Shown here piece after piece: positions 10,755-22,206 of a stretch of 64,000 nucleotides of DNA. Each line of letters opens with the position of its first letter. Position 1 is the first letter of the stretch. The position numbers and the translations under genes were made by a program. The notes below the pieces were generated by a model. That model saw only the letters and a list, made by a program, of their open reading frames with translations. It was not told where the DNA came from and made no database searches. Source of the DNA: Madurella fahalii (taxonomy: Eukaryota > Ascomycota > Sordariomycetes > Sordariales); NCBI GenBank assembly GCA_029876055.1, contig CM056877.1, positions 4,898,001-4,962,000 on the forward strand. Reading direction: 5' to 3'.

Positions 10755-12325
10755 ATGGCCATGAATTTGAGGTATAGCCGGCGCGCTCTAGGCGGTGCCC
10801 TGCGTGTAAGTCGGATGGAGAGGACAGTCCGCCCCGACTTTGTCCGTTGTGCTAACAACCGCAACCTACAGCCCGTGACTGTCACCCCCGTCAGCCATGT
10901 TGCGTTCTCGCGGAGGACGTACGCTACCGCCGAGCCCGATCTCAAGACGACGCTCAAGGAGGTGATCCCCGCCAAGCGCGAGCTGTTCAAGAAGGTCAAG
11001 GCCCATGGCTCCAAGGTCATTGGCGAAGTCAAGGTCGAGAACACCATTGGCGGCATGCGCGGTCTCAAGGCTATGGTCTGGGAGGGCTCCGTCCTCGACG
11101 CCAACGAGGGCATCCGCTTCCACGGCCGCACCATCAAGGACTGCCAGAAGGAGCTGCCCAAGGGCAAGACGGGCACCGAAATGTTGCCCGAGGCCATGTT
11201 CTGGCTGCTGCTGACCGGCAAGGTGCCCTCGGTCAACCAGGTGCGCCAGTTCTCGCGGGAGCTCGCCGAACAGGGCCAGCTGCCCGCCTTTGTGAACAAG
11301 ATGCTCGATGACTTCCCCAAGGACCTGCACCCCATGACCCAGTTCGCCATCGCCGTCTCAGCCCTCAACTACACGTCCAAGTTCGCCAAGGCCTACGAGC
11401 AAGGCTTGAACAAGGCCGACTACTGGGAGCCCACCTTTGACGACTGCATCTCGCTGCTCGCCAAGCTGCCCACCATCGCCGCAAAGATCTACCAGAACTC
11501 GTACAAGGGCGGCGGTGCTCTGCCCGCCGAGATTGATCTCGAGCAGGATTGGTCCTACAACTTTGCCGCCATGTTGGGCAAGGGCGGCAAGGAGAACGAG
11601 AACTTCCAGGATCTCCTGAGGCTCTACCTTGCTCTGCACGGCGACCACGAGGGCGGCAACGTGTCTGCCCACGCAACCCACCTGGTCGGCAGCGCCCTGA
11701 GTGACCCCTTCCTCAGCTACAGCGCTGGTCTCCAGGGCCTGGCCGGGCCTCTGCACGGGTGAGTGTTTTTCCTTTCACTGTGTGGACGAAGAAGAAACTA
11801 ACCTTCCCTTCTTTTTCCCCCCTTTGCAGTCTTGCCGCCCAAGAAGTCCTCCGCTGGATCCTCCAAATGAAGGACGCCATCCCGTCTTCGTACACCGACA
11901 AGGATGTGCGCGACTACCTCTGGTCGACGCTCAACTCGGGCCGCGTCGTGCCCGGCTACGGCCATGCCGTCCTGCGTAAGCCAGATCCCCGCTTCGAGGC
12001 CCTCATGGACTACGCCGCTGCCCGCCCCGAGATCGCGCGCGACCCGGTCTTCCAGCTGGTCCAGAAGAATAGCCAGATCGCGCCCGAGGTGCTCAAGGAG
12101 CATGGCAAGACCAAGAACCCCTACCCCAATGTCGACTCCAGCTCGGGCGTGCTGTTCCACCACTATGGTTTCCACGAGACGCTGTATTACACGGCCACGT
12201 TTGGCGTGTCGCGTGGCTTGGGCCCGCTGGCGCAGCTCATCTGGGACCGCGCGCTGGGTCTGCCCATCGAGCGGCCGAAGAGCATCAACTTGGAGGGGAT
12301 CCTGAAGCAGGTCGAGGGGCAGTAG
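10755..12325 (+). CDS. mcsA: 2-methylcitrate synthase, mitochondrial
   Basis: 477-residue citrate-synthase-family enzyme condensing propionyl-CoA (and acetyl-CoA) with oxaloacetate. Exons 10755-10805, 10872-11758, 11830-12325; intron 1 (66 nt, GTAAGT/CTACAG) lies inside the mitochondrial presequence and intron 2 (71 nt, GTGAGT/TGCAG) splits the codon after GPLHG. Catalytic residues are all present: H312 (AGPLHGLAAQE), H358 (VVPGYGHAVLRK) and D415 (YPNVDSSSG). The stretch GEVKVENTIGGMRGLKAMVW is typical of fungal methylcitrate synthases rather than the housekeeping citrate synthase, and the divergent methylisocitrate lyase supports this. The presequence is Arg-rich with a probable cleavage near SRRTYATAEP. 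Intron 1 is a multiple of three, so retention would lengthen the presequence without a stop. Confidence 0.92.
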
Positions 12326-15300
12326 GTGGTTGACCTTGGCTGTCAGCGCAGTGTTAATGAATTGATGTGATGTAGCAAGTAAGGGCGGGTTGTATTTCGA
12401 TATGTGTACCTTTACTGTTGTTCGTCTAGCACATTGATGGGTTCGTCGTCTGGAAAGAAAGCCCTAGTTGCTCGAGGACCGTCTTCTCGTCCTGTCGCAA
12501 TGCCCCATACTCATTGGCTTCTCTCCGCGGCCGGAGGAGCAGAAGGCCCGCCCTCTACCCGACCAAGGGGATAAATGTTTACCAGCTCGCGCTTCGTCTA
12601 CTCCGCATCTCCGCACCTCATCATTGCGGGGAGACGTGGGGGTTGCGTTGTACTGGCGGCAGGCAAAGGTGCCAGTCCAAGAATGGCGCAGCACAGTCCA
12701 TCGTCGTATGTAATGTGCCTCCGGGAGAGGGGTCCCGTCGTGCAGTTACACTACCTGGTTTGGAGGCGGCGCGGTCGGGTCTGCCCGGAATCTCGGCGCC
12801 GCGAATTCTCCGCCTCGGGAGGCCGTCTCTCGTTTTGCTGCTTCATGAGTGACGGGGCTCCTTGAGCAGGAGCTCAAACTCCGGCTAGTTACCTCCCGGA
12901 ACGGGGCCTGTCAGATGTGGTAGTTGCATTAGTATGCCCAGAAATAGATGCTAAGCGTAGACGCCCCAAAGAAATGACACTGTAGCCATGGTGGAGTGAG
13001 GGCGTAGAATGGCCTTGAACGGCTTACACGGCAAGGTCAGACTCAGAGAAGAACCGCTGTATGCCCTATCGAGACAGACCGCATAGGGGTATCCCGCTTC
13101 ATCCGCCATCCAGAAAGGGGAGAATGCTTCCATTGATGACAGACAAGCATCGCAGAGTAGCAGGGCTTGACTATCAGGGTCCCTTCCCGTGAACCACCTT
13201 CACTAGCGCCTTATGACAAGACCGGGTTCGTCGTCCGTCCAACACTCATCCTCATATATCCTGTTTCTATTCTTGTCGCTGGTCTTTCGGCCATGGCAAC
13301 GCTAGTATGAACCACATATTAACCCATACTGCACACGGTCCATTCGATGAGAAGTGATTTGTGAGCTTTTAAGAGGGTCCTTGAGCAAGTATCGTGAGGA
13401 TAGAGAGGAACGTCACATAGCAAGTGATCCAATACAACCTGTGGGTTATCCCGCCGCCGCAGGAGCGGCTCCGTGCAGGATGGCTGATGCGACTGCAACG
13501 GCACCACAGCAACGTCAGAGGTTCAGGGGTGGGTGGTTTTGAGACCCCCTCCCCCTCGTCCAATGGAATGCGACGGTGGGGGCCAAACCCGAATTCCTGG
13601 CTGGAGCAACCTCTGCGGGGCAACTCTCCCGCCCGGGTAGAAGAACGCTCAACGGGGGGTTGGTTGCACAGAACAAAATATCTCCTGTTGAAGGACCTGA
13701 CCGGCATCATGTTGGGTTTCCCCCTGTGCGTTGTATCCCAACCACCTACTATAGTCAGCTTTCCATCGTCCCTGGCCGGGGGCAGCGTGTCCGAAAGATT
13801 TCTACGGTAGCGTGCAACATTGTTGGGCTGTCCGGGTAAGTTGCGTCGCATCCATGTTGCACGCCAGGGGAATCGCATGGATCTGCCCACACGTTCAGGG
13901 CCGTGACATCCGAGCCCCATATTTGCCACCTGAAGAATGTCATTCATGAGAGAGCCAAAACAGGAGAGGCCACTCGAGACAAAACAAGAGAGGTGGTGAG
14001 GTCGAGCCCGTGAATGTTGCGTGGGTTGAAACTAATGCTGGCCGGATTCCGGTACGTCTAGAACAGAGGCCCCAAGAGCCTCGTGTCCTGAACCAATCGT
14101 GAAGGATTCGGAGGTTCTGGTTCCTAGCCAGTAATCCCGTGTGGCGGGAACAAATACTTTGGTCCTCCAGGGGTAATCCAATGGAGTCGGCCCTAGGCAC
14201 GGCACGGGTGAACGGCATGGGCTTTTGCAGGCCATGTAGTAAACAGCACTATCCCCCACAGATATGACGGCTTCACGTCAACGGCAATATTGCAATGCCT
14301 TGCCCTTCCGAGAGAAGGACTTGCCAGATCCATCAGAAATGATGGCCCTCTGAGTCAAAGAACCCGCGGAAGGAGACGGTGAGGACCTCGATTATTGCAG
14401 ACATGTCAGCTGACCTCCCCAACACATCGACATGCGCACCTATCCCCGATCGCAGCGGGATGGAGTCATGCCACGATCCTAGGCCTGGCGATGCTGCCTT
14501 CCAGTGAACGCCTAGTGGATCATCAATTAAGGTTAATCAACGAACCCCTGAGGCGGCCACAAAAATAGCATCGTCGACGGAGCAGATGGAACCAGTCGGT
14601 GGTTGTATCGACAGCCAGTCAGTTCCATGTATTGGCGGTCTGGCGTGTCCGGGTTGCAGGAACGGGATCAGCACAGCAATTGCCCCGACGACGTGACTGA
14701 TGCCACCTTTGCCAATGTCCCGGGTCTGGCTGGGCTGGCTGTTCCGGGGGGGTGAAAGGGGGAGGAGGGGGGGGGGGGGTATGTTGCCACTCCCTCTCGA
14801 CTGACAGTTTGATGTTCTTTGCCTCCGCTTCCCAGCGGCCGGATCTGGAACCAGCCTGCAATGCAACATGGGTCTCACCGTCCGTTAAACCCGAATCGAT
14901 CTGCAGAGGTAGCTGGGCCATGGAAAAGTTTGGAGACGGGTTTCTATAAAAAGAATTAGGTTGCCGGCATCCCCACACCAAACATCAAACTAAATGGATC
15001 TTGTCAGCGGGTGAGCTGCGAAAAGCGACCGGGCAGGGTCTCGGCGCGGCCCTTGTCGGGTCGATGGTACCTTGTTGAGGCGAGCCATAAGGGCTGTACG
15101 TCCCGTCTTAATTTGTGTTTCATTTATCCTCACTTCATCCGCAAATTTGGCTGCCGCGAAACCACGAAGGCTGACAAGGCGCGAGAACCTCGGCCACGAC
15201 CGGACCGCCATGGGCAGACGATTGTTTACACGCCCCCGGATGCGAACCCTAGTGACTTCCGAGAGGCAGGCGAGATACCGAGAGAGAAGAGCGTTCGGGG

Positions 15301-15650
15301 CCCAGCGAGGGCGGATGCATCAATCTGGAGAGCAAATTAACGACACCAGACCATGGACGCCAAGAGAAACTCCCTCGACGCAACCTAGCCTCCGCGGCCG
15401 AAAATATGCGGACCAGTTCTCAGAATGGGCCGACTGAAGCCATCGCGATGGAGTCCGAAGCTAGAACCGGGGAACGCAGGAAACGGGTATAAGTATCGAT
15501 GGACGCCAGCGACATCATCATCCGTTTTCCTCTCCATCAGCACACAGCAGTCCTCCAGCCTTCCAACCTTCTTCCAGCTCTTCCAAAGCTAAACAAAGCT
15601 TCAAGATCTCCCTGGTCTCATTCGTCTTCTTCGGTCACCACCAAGTCAAT
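12326..15650. other. Long intergenic region, no gene seen
   Basis: About 3.3 kb without a supportable gene. Frames such as 13369-13947 (minus) and 13424-13810 (plus) overlap each other and have no motif. It holds a G13 run at 14767-14779 and, near its right end, the promoter of the DUF4360 gene. Confidence 0.5.
15488..15493 (+). promoter_or_regulatory. Probable TATA box of the DUF4360 gene
   Basis: TATAAG about 160 bp upstream of the start codon at 15651, followed by a CT- and CA-rich leader (CATCATCATCCG, then cagcacacagcag) of the kind found in highly expressed fungal genes. Confidence 0.5.
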
Positions 15651-16454
15651 ATGCGTTCCACCGCTTTCCTCCTCCCCGCCCTCGTTGCCGCCAGCCCCGT
15701 CGCTCAGATCGTGGGTAACGACGGCTGGGCCGATGCTCCGGACCCGAGCCAGATCCAGATTGTGGACGCCAGCTTCTCCGGCAGCGGCTGCCCGCAGGGC
15801 ACTGTGTCGACCAGCATCTCACCCGACAAGACGGTAAGAGGGCCTAAGTTTCTTAAACCCCCCTTGACCGAGGCCAAAAAAAGAGGCACAGAAAGCTGAT
15901 TCGCAACGCTAGGTCATCACTTTCGGCTTTGATGCCTTCCAGACTGAGATCGGGCCCGGCACCCGGATGCCTGACCGCACCAAGAACTGCCAGCTTCACC
16001 TGAGCCTGAAGGTAGGGGATAAGCACCTCGGCTCCCAAGCCGTCCGCATGAGGCCCCCGGAACTAACCGCGACGTTGTCCAGTACCCCGGCGGCTTCCAG
16101 TTCTCCGTCGTGGAGAGCACGTACCACGGCTACGCGCAGCTCGAGAAGGGCGTCACGGGCAACTTCTACAGCACCTACTACTTCAGCCAGGACGCCGACG
16201 CGACGACGACGACGCAGACGTCCATCACGGGCGGCGGCATCTGGGAGCAGGGCCAGGTGTACACCAAGACGGACCAGATCCCGACGGCCAGCTACATCTT
16301 CTCGCCGTGCGGCGCCAACGGCATCCTCAACATCAACAACCGCATCGCCCTCACCAGCACCAACAGCTCCGCCTCGGGCTTCATCACCGACGACGACGCC
16401 ACCGTCGCCTTCACCCAGCAGCTCAACATCGCCTGGCGCACCTGCCGGAACTAA
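15651..16454 (+). CDS. DUF4360 secreted protein
   Basis: 217-residue secreted fungal protein of the DUF4360 family; function unknown. Exons 15651-15833, 15913-16011, 16083-16454; introns of 79 and 71 nt (GTAAGA/CTAG; GTAGGG with branch CTAAC/CCAG). A signal peptide (MRSTAFLLPALVAAS, cleavage near ASPVA) is followed by the family hallmarks SGSGCPQGTVS, VITFGFDAFQTEIGPG, KNCQLHLSLKYPGGFQF, STYHGYAQLEKGVTG, TYYFSQDA, IFSPCGANGILNINN and the terminal IAWRTCRN. Four cysteines sit where the family has them and probably form two disulphides. Family members often occur in multiple copies in sordariomycetes. Strong TATA and leader suggest high, regulated expression. Confidence 0.92.
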
Positions 16455-19143
16455 GCAGCCGTGGCCCCGCTGCGAGGATTGGGTGGTGGTGGATAGCGAG
16501 CGGAAGGGGAAGAAGGAAGGAAGGGAAAAAAAACAGGAAGGGTTGCATCCTCCATTATCTTTGTCTCTCTTCTCTTGTGCAATCCGGCTGCATTGGATCA
16601 GGGGTTTTAGGCTGGCTGGGTCGTGAATTTCCTTCCCTCCGGAGGCGGCTGATGTGGGACGAAAATGGATCGAGGTCCTCGGTCTTGGACACTGGGTGGC
16701 CCTTGAGGGCGGGACGGTTGATCGCCTCGGTGACTTCTCAGGGTCCGGACTGACGGACAAGATCCGATTCTCCTTTGGTCTTTTTCTCTCTCTCTCTTTC
16801 TCTCTCTCTCTCTTTTTCCATCTCTTATCTCGAGTGTTTCTGTCTTTTAGCACAAGTCAATCAAGCCTTTTTCCATTCAACAAAGGTGGCTGTCATGAGT
16901 GCCTTTGTGACATGAACCCTGTAAAGCCAAGCGGCCTTGGCGCTTGATACTCGGGGCCCGCCAGAGAACGGATTCCGATGAGCTCGGTCCGTGATATGCA
17001 GACTTATGCCGCTGGTTCAGGCCCATTTTGGAACCCGTGATCCCACGCGATATGTGCGGAGAATATTGAGGGGCCAGTTGGTTGGTTGCGTTTTCGATGC
17101 CCTCAAAAGGACCATGGCTCATCATGGAAACCGAACACGAAGCGAAACTGTTGGTTTGTCACATTCTGCCGGTTACGGCAAAAGATCGATTTTGGTCCAG
17201 CCACCAAAAATAGCCACGGCCGAATCGGGGGCTCCAGAGAGCTCCAAACGGGGCATAGTCAGTTGGAATAGGCCACGGATAGCCTGCCATCGCATGCAGA
17301 GGATGCAGGCGGACGCGCAGACACGACAGTGAGCTGCGCGTCCACGTCGGTGCGTCGACCCGGACCTCACGGCCTGGCGCATGCCTCTCGAGATGTCAAC
17401 GGCTTGCCGGCCTCGGTGTATAGGTCCAGTTCTGTCTCGGGCTGGTGGGGAGTCTGGTACATGGGGGTGTGCGGGGGGTGTGGTTTCCATCAACGGTATC
17501 AACCTGGCGATGAGCACTGTAACGGCTGCTGCGCTCGGGCGCCGGACGTTCAATCGTGCAGAATCGCGGTGTTGATTGCTGCTCCCACGAGTGCTGCTCC
17601 CTGAGTGTCCTAGTGATCCTGTCCCAAGCCGCCAGTCTCGCTCGCGGCAGGCCCTAGTTGGTGGGTCCAGCACTGACATAACGATTCGGCGCATCAGGGG
17701 CAGTAAGAACAGTACGCGTCGTTATAAAGGGCTTCGTCCACGCCTTGTTTGACCCAGTGGCAAGTTGATGTCGGAATAGAGTTTTGTCCATCGGTTCCCA
17801 AGAGGGAAGGTGGTGGTAATCATCATGTTCAGGGATGCGGAGGGGCAACGGCCAACCTAACGTCCTCGTGCTCAGGCGCGTTGGCCTTGATTTGGTGATT
17901 CGAGGCCTCGCCGATGCCGCAGGGATGACTTCTCGGCATTTCGGTCCCTCGCAGCACTAGAACACGCAAAAAAAAAAAAAAAAAAATTTGTGAAAATGCC
18001 TACCACGAGCAGCCAGCTGTCAAGAGGTCTAGGGCTCACCGGTGGGCTACACGTGTATCCTGACGTATGCATGAGTGGCAGCGGTAAAACAGAGCCTGAA
18101 ATCAAGACGACAGCGGCCGGCAGATCGACATCTTGTGTAACCAATCGAGAGCAAGGGAATTGTGAGTCCCTGCAAAACAAGCAACCTCTATGGGTTGGCA
18201 GCGTGGCGGGATCCGTCCGATTGGTGTGATGATAATAAGAACTGGGGATGTGGTTCCTTGCCTCGCGAGCGACCAAGACAGAAGTTTGCTTGATGTTAGC
18301 ATGTTAGCTTTCTTCTTCCCAGGCCCAGACCTGGCCTCCATTTTATTACCCCCCATGGAATTCCCTCAAAATGCGAGCTCTCACATTCTCTGCCCTTCTT
18401 ACAAACGGCAAACTCCGCCTCTCGCACCGCGCCTGCGACAACAGATTGTCCTGGCGGCAAAGGGAGGCGGCCGAGGAGGGCCATTATTTCTTTTCTTTTT
18501 GACTCTTGCCAAGAATTCGGGGGTTGGTTTTCTAAGAGAGCTAAAACGTCGGCCTTTATCCCGGCGACCTGGTTCAGGCAGGCAAACAAACACAAAACAC
18601 ACGTCTCCGATCGATTTCTTTTCCTTTCTATCATATGGAAACATGAGAGGCATCGCGTGACCAGTCCCGGGGATGAGACGGTGGCGCATCCCCACCGCAA
18701 AAGATTGGTGATTGTTGTTGGGCAGCTGCAAAAAAGCCCAGTCTTGTTGTGCACCTCAGCTTTCAGTTGGCCTTTGCGTGCTATCGGGCGTTATTCCCAA
18801 GTCCGGTGTCTCGTCTGGCATCCCATATGCTCATGCTCATGCTGCCACCTTCGATGCTGCAAGTGGCCATAACAAGAAATGGGCCCAGACGCCAACGGTC
18901 CGGAATCTCCCCGAACGGCGGTCCCTCGGGTCGCCCTCAGTGAGACATGAATATCTCGTTCGTGGGCCATAGCGTGTGGTGTCGCATACAAGAACAACCG
19001 GCAGTCCCTGCCGCTGCTTCCATGGCTACTGTCATCATTCCTAATTCTGTGTCTCTGTCCATCGATAAAACTGCCTGTTACGTCCCGTAGCACTACCATA
19101 AGGGCATCCGCCACCTCGTACCGTGCCCACACACCCCGTCATC
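16455..19143. other. Long intergenic region, no gene seen
   Basis: About 2.7 kb. It includes the 3' flank of the DUF4360 gene, the pyrimidine microsatellite at 16781-16816 and an A19 run at 17968-17986. Frames are short and mutually overlapping. Confidence 0.5.
16781..16816. repeat. CT-rich microsatellite
   Basis: Mostly (CT)n interrupted by TTT, about 330 bp downstream of the DUF4360 stop codon. Confidence 0.85.
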
Positions 19144-19438
19144 ATGTGCGATTATACCCAGAGAGAACACCGCTGCGACCACTTCCGATGGATCGCATCA
19201 CGCTGGTGTCAGACGTACGCGGCGACACACAAGAGATGCGTCCCCAATGTAACGCATTTTGAATAGTAGGCAAAGTCTCGGCGGGCGGCCAACTGCATAC
19301 GATCCCAACTGCTAACACCCATTCGCCCTTAGCAAACCAGTGCTCTGCGGCGAGTGCAAGGCCAAGTTCAACCAAGAACCCTGCCCCTGGGAGCATTTGA
19401 TCAGACGCCCAACCACGCGTTCCGCCGTTTCACTCTAG
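19144..19438 (+). CDS. Small cysteine-rich MC-type fungal protein
   Basis: 75-residue intracellular-looking protein found only by splicing. Exons 19144-19265 and 19333-19438; the 67-nt intron has donor GTAGGC, branch GCTAAC and acceptor TTAG and splits the TAC codon, turning an apparent stop into a continuous frame. The protein starts MCDYTQREHRCDHFRW, continues WCQTY..HKRC and FEYKPVLCGECKAKF, and ends EPCPWEHLIRR. Eight cysteines, with a CxxC pair and Cys/His spacing that would suit a zinc-binding fold. I recall many fungal hypothetical proteins beginning MC[DQ]YT with the same spacing; no function is known. No signal peptide. Confidence 0.72.
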
Positions 19439-19732
19439 CTTCTAGAATCGTCTACCGGCGAGGTCCGCCCCCTATGAAATTCGCGACTCGGAGAACCTCT
19501 AGGCCTTGGCAACGGCATTATCGCCCGCGCTTGATTCAGAGTCTACGGCGCTCAATCTCTCTTTCGGTATTTCGGCACGATCTAGGCCCATGGGATGTAA
19601 TAGGATTCGTTCAAGTTCGGTATGTCTCGCGCTGGAGACTGAGGTGGGGCGGCGAGCCCCCGGATATGGTGAATGCACTCGGGACATCATCACACGAGCT
19701 CTGTCAGCCACTTCCTTTGTATCAGCCGTCTC

Positions 19733-19752
19733 TTTTTTTTTTTTTTTTTTTT
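19733..19752. repeat. Poly(T) tract, 20 nt
   Basis: Uninterrupted T run between the two Cys-rich mini-genes. Confidence 0.95.
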
Positions 19753-19821
19753 CCTCCCAACTACAGTAGATAGATCCTTCAGACTTTAATCCAACAAGTG
19801 CACTGCCCACAGCCGCTACCA

Positions 19822-20502
19822 ATGTCCCCGCACGCGTGGCAGTATGCAAACCCGAGTTTCTGTGGCTAGTAGGAGCAGTGAGATGTCGTCGACACTTGTA
19901 TATATCTAATCACTACATCTCAACTAGACAGTAGAGTCCGCTGCGACACGTGTGTTCAACTGAGTGCCATTGCCAAATCATGCCTCACGGCGTTGACTCC
20001 CACGCTCAAAACGGCTGTCCCAACTTCGTCGTGCACGTGTTGTAGTCGTCTTGGAGGTATTCCGAGCCACTCCGATTCTTGCCGCTGCGAACATTCCCAA
20101 ACAGGATCGATCATCTCGGATACGGCACCCCGCCCGAATGTCTCGGCAAATGGCTTGGTGGGTGATGTGTGTCACCCACCGCCACCAGTGCGCACGGAGA
20201 TATTGGCGACTGACCGCTCTGGCGCATGTGCACCTCGGTCAAGGGTAAGTCGCACTGGGGACTCAGATGGTCCGGGGAAGCCAACATATCAAGCAAACAA
20301 CGGGCGTGACGTAGTCAGGGAGAAGTGGCCAGGGGAAACACTTGTACAGTGCATAAATCCTGTAACGTGCGTGTCTCTCGCATTTAGATTAGGACTCGGC
20401 GATCCGGCAGGTGCTGGAAGCCACCCGGCGCCTCTATCCGGCGTCCCGATGCCCTTCGGTGTTTGGGGTCCACGCCCACGCCCTGTACGTACCTTACCTT
20501 AG
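19822..20502 (+). CDS. Doubtful second Cys-rich gene
   Basis: Possible exon 19822-19868 (ccaATGTCC, ending FCGY) joined over a 63-nt GTAGGA/ACAG intron to a frame from 19932. The joined product has CDTCVQL, CTCCSRLGG and DSCRCEHSQ, an unusually dense cysteine pattern just 0.4 kb after the MC-type gene, in the same orientation. The frame then runs to 20502 with low-information composition; a perfect AGG|GTAAGT donor at 20246 suggests the coding part ends or splices there, possibly to a frame around 20389-20771. I could not complete a model. Might be a neighbour of the MC family or a chance frame. Confidence 0.25.
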
Positions 20503-22206
20503 GTAAACAATCCGGCGAGTTCCCCATGGAAGCCATACCAAAACACGCATGTATTGTAACCGATGTACCCACCGTAATAATATCTGCTCTCCGCTGCCTA
20601 TGCTCAACCAGCCTTCTGACTTTGCTAAGCGATTCAACAACGAAAAGGCCTGGGCAACGTCGCAAAGCGGAAGGTATGCTTGAGTTTATGATAGAGAATT
20701 ACCATAGCGAGACGTCATCTTTGCCCACAGACAGACCACTCAAATCCCTAATTAGCCCGAAACAGACCTAATGGGAAACGTCTTGACGCACCAACGGAGC
20801 GGAATTCCACAGCGGCCGGAACGGGATAGTTGGACATTCTCTCTTTTTGACCGCAACTTCAATCAAGTTCAGGTATTGATCAGCGGTTCGAGCCTAAACG
20901 CCTTGTGTCCCGCCCACAAATATTCATAATACCATCTGTCTATACCTGCATTTATATGCAATTCCTTGAGGGTCGGGGCAGTCATTTCCTGGCGAAGCGT
21001 ATCAAGCGTCTGAGAGCATAGATACCTTATCTGTTCATTACACCTGTGATCCATCGCTCCGTCAGTGACGTCCATAAACCAGAGATCTGCATGCAGCCGC
21101 TGTTTGAATAACACAGAGACAACCGGGGCACGACATTACTGCTGCCGAGTGGAAGCACTGTAGTTGCTCGCTTCGCAGGAGTCTGCAAGCAATGAGGTTC
21201 ACAAGGAAAAGCTGCTCCAAGCGTTAGCGCTCGTCATTTCCGAAAGCTCTACTTAGTCCGGGATAAAGTACCGTAGATATCTAAGCAAGCTTTCGCTACT
21301 GCAAATGCACTGCTGCAGTTTCACTGCATAGCCATCAACCTATTGCCGCATATACGGACATTTTCAACACATCAGGAGACATCATCCTCGCGAAATGCCT
21401 TCTTTCTTAGTTAATATTTGCGTGGTTGAGCTGTCATGATAGCGCTTTACCGAGAAAACATAACTGATGGGCCGAGATTTACGACAGGGAGCTTGGTTCG
21501 GCGATAAAAACTGATGTGAAGAATCAATACCTAGTTAAGTGCAAATAACAGACAGTTGCCCAATCTTCACGCTGGAGCCCAAAATTACCGGAATTGACTC
21601 TACAGCCAGAGGTCAAGGAAGTTGCGGCAGCGATGAAGTGTTGCTAATTATCCCCAACTTTGATCGACCGTTGACGGACAGGCGAAGCGGCTACTGCCTG
21701 CATGTTGCCCCGGGCTTTACTCTACATTACAGCCGGCTTGACGTCTATGTGACAGACGGCCCTTCGCCTTTGAGATGTCACCACATGCAGAGACACCATC
21801 GAACTGTAGGAATAATGACAACACTCATGCCGTTAAAATGTATGGAAAGCTGCATAATGGTCTGCATCTGACCAACACACGGCACCTAGCTTCTCCGCAG
21901 GTCTAGGTTGTGGCAAGAGACGTTTCCCATTCGTACTGACGCTTTGCAGTAACTAGTCTCGCGACTACATGACGGGTCAACGGGAACGGTAGGACTCGGC
22001 CTCCGAGCACGCTCCTCCAGAAACCCGTACCAGATTTGGATCCTAAACCAGGCCTACGGACAGCTATAAAGCGACAAGAGACTTACTCGGAATCTCCAGA
22101 GTTCCAGTCCACCGCATCCTTTCGACAGTTTCGTTTCTATTGACCTCTTGTGCCAGTACCATATCAATTACTACAGCGCATTACCCCCATGCTCAGCTAT
22201 CTTACA
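20503..22206. other. Intergenic, no gene seen
   Basis: About 1.7 kb with only short frames, moderately AT-rich between 20860 and 21560. A frame at 20463-20771 might be a 3' exon of the preceding doubtful gene. The right end carries the calpain-like gene's TATA box. Confidence 0.45.
22075..22080 (+). promoter_or_regulatory. Probable TATA box of the calpain-like gene
   Basis: TATAAA in cagcTATAAAgcgac, about 130 bp upstream of the chosen start codon at 22207. Confidence 0.5.

Noticed and set aside
1..12325. Idea that the acyl-CoA ligase, GS-like enzyme, SDR and methylcitrate genes form one biosynthetic cluster
   Set aside because: No backbone synthase, transporter or regulator is present, spacing is large, and the methylcitrate pair is primary metabolism; adjacency alone is not evidence.
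13369..13947. 192-codon minus ORF
   Set aside because: Arbitrary composition, overlaps plus-strand frames of similar length, no motif, no splice or promoter support.
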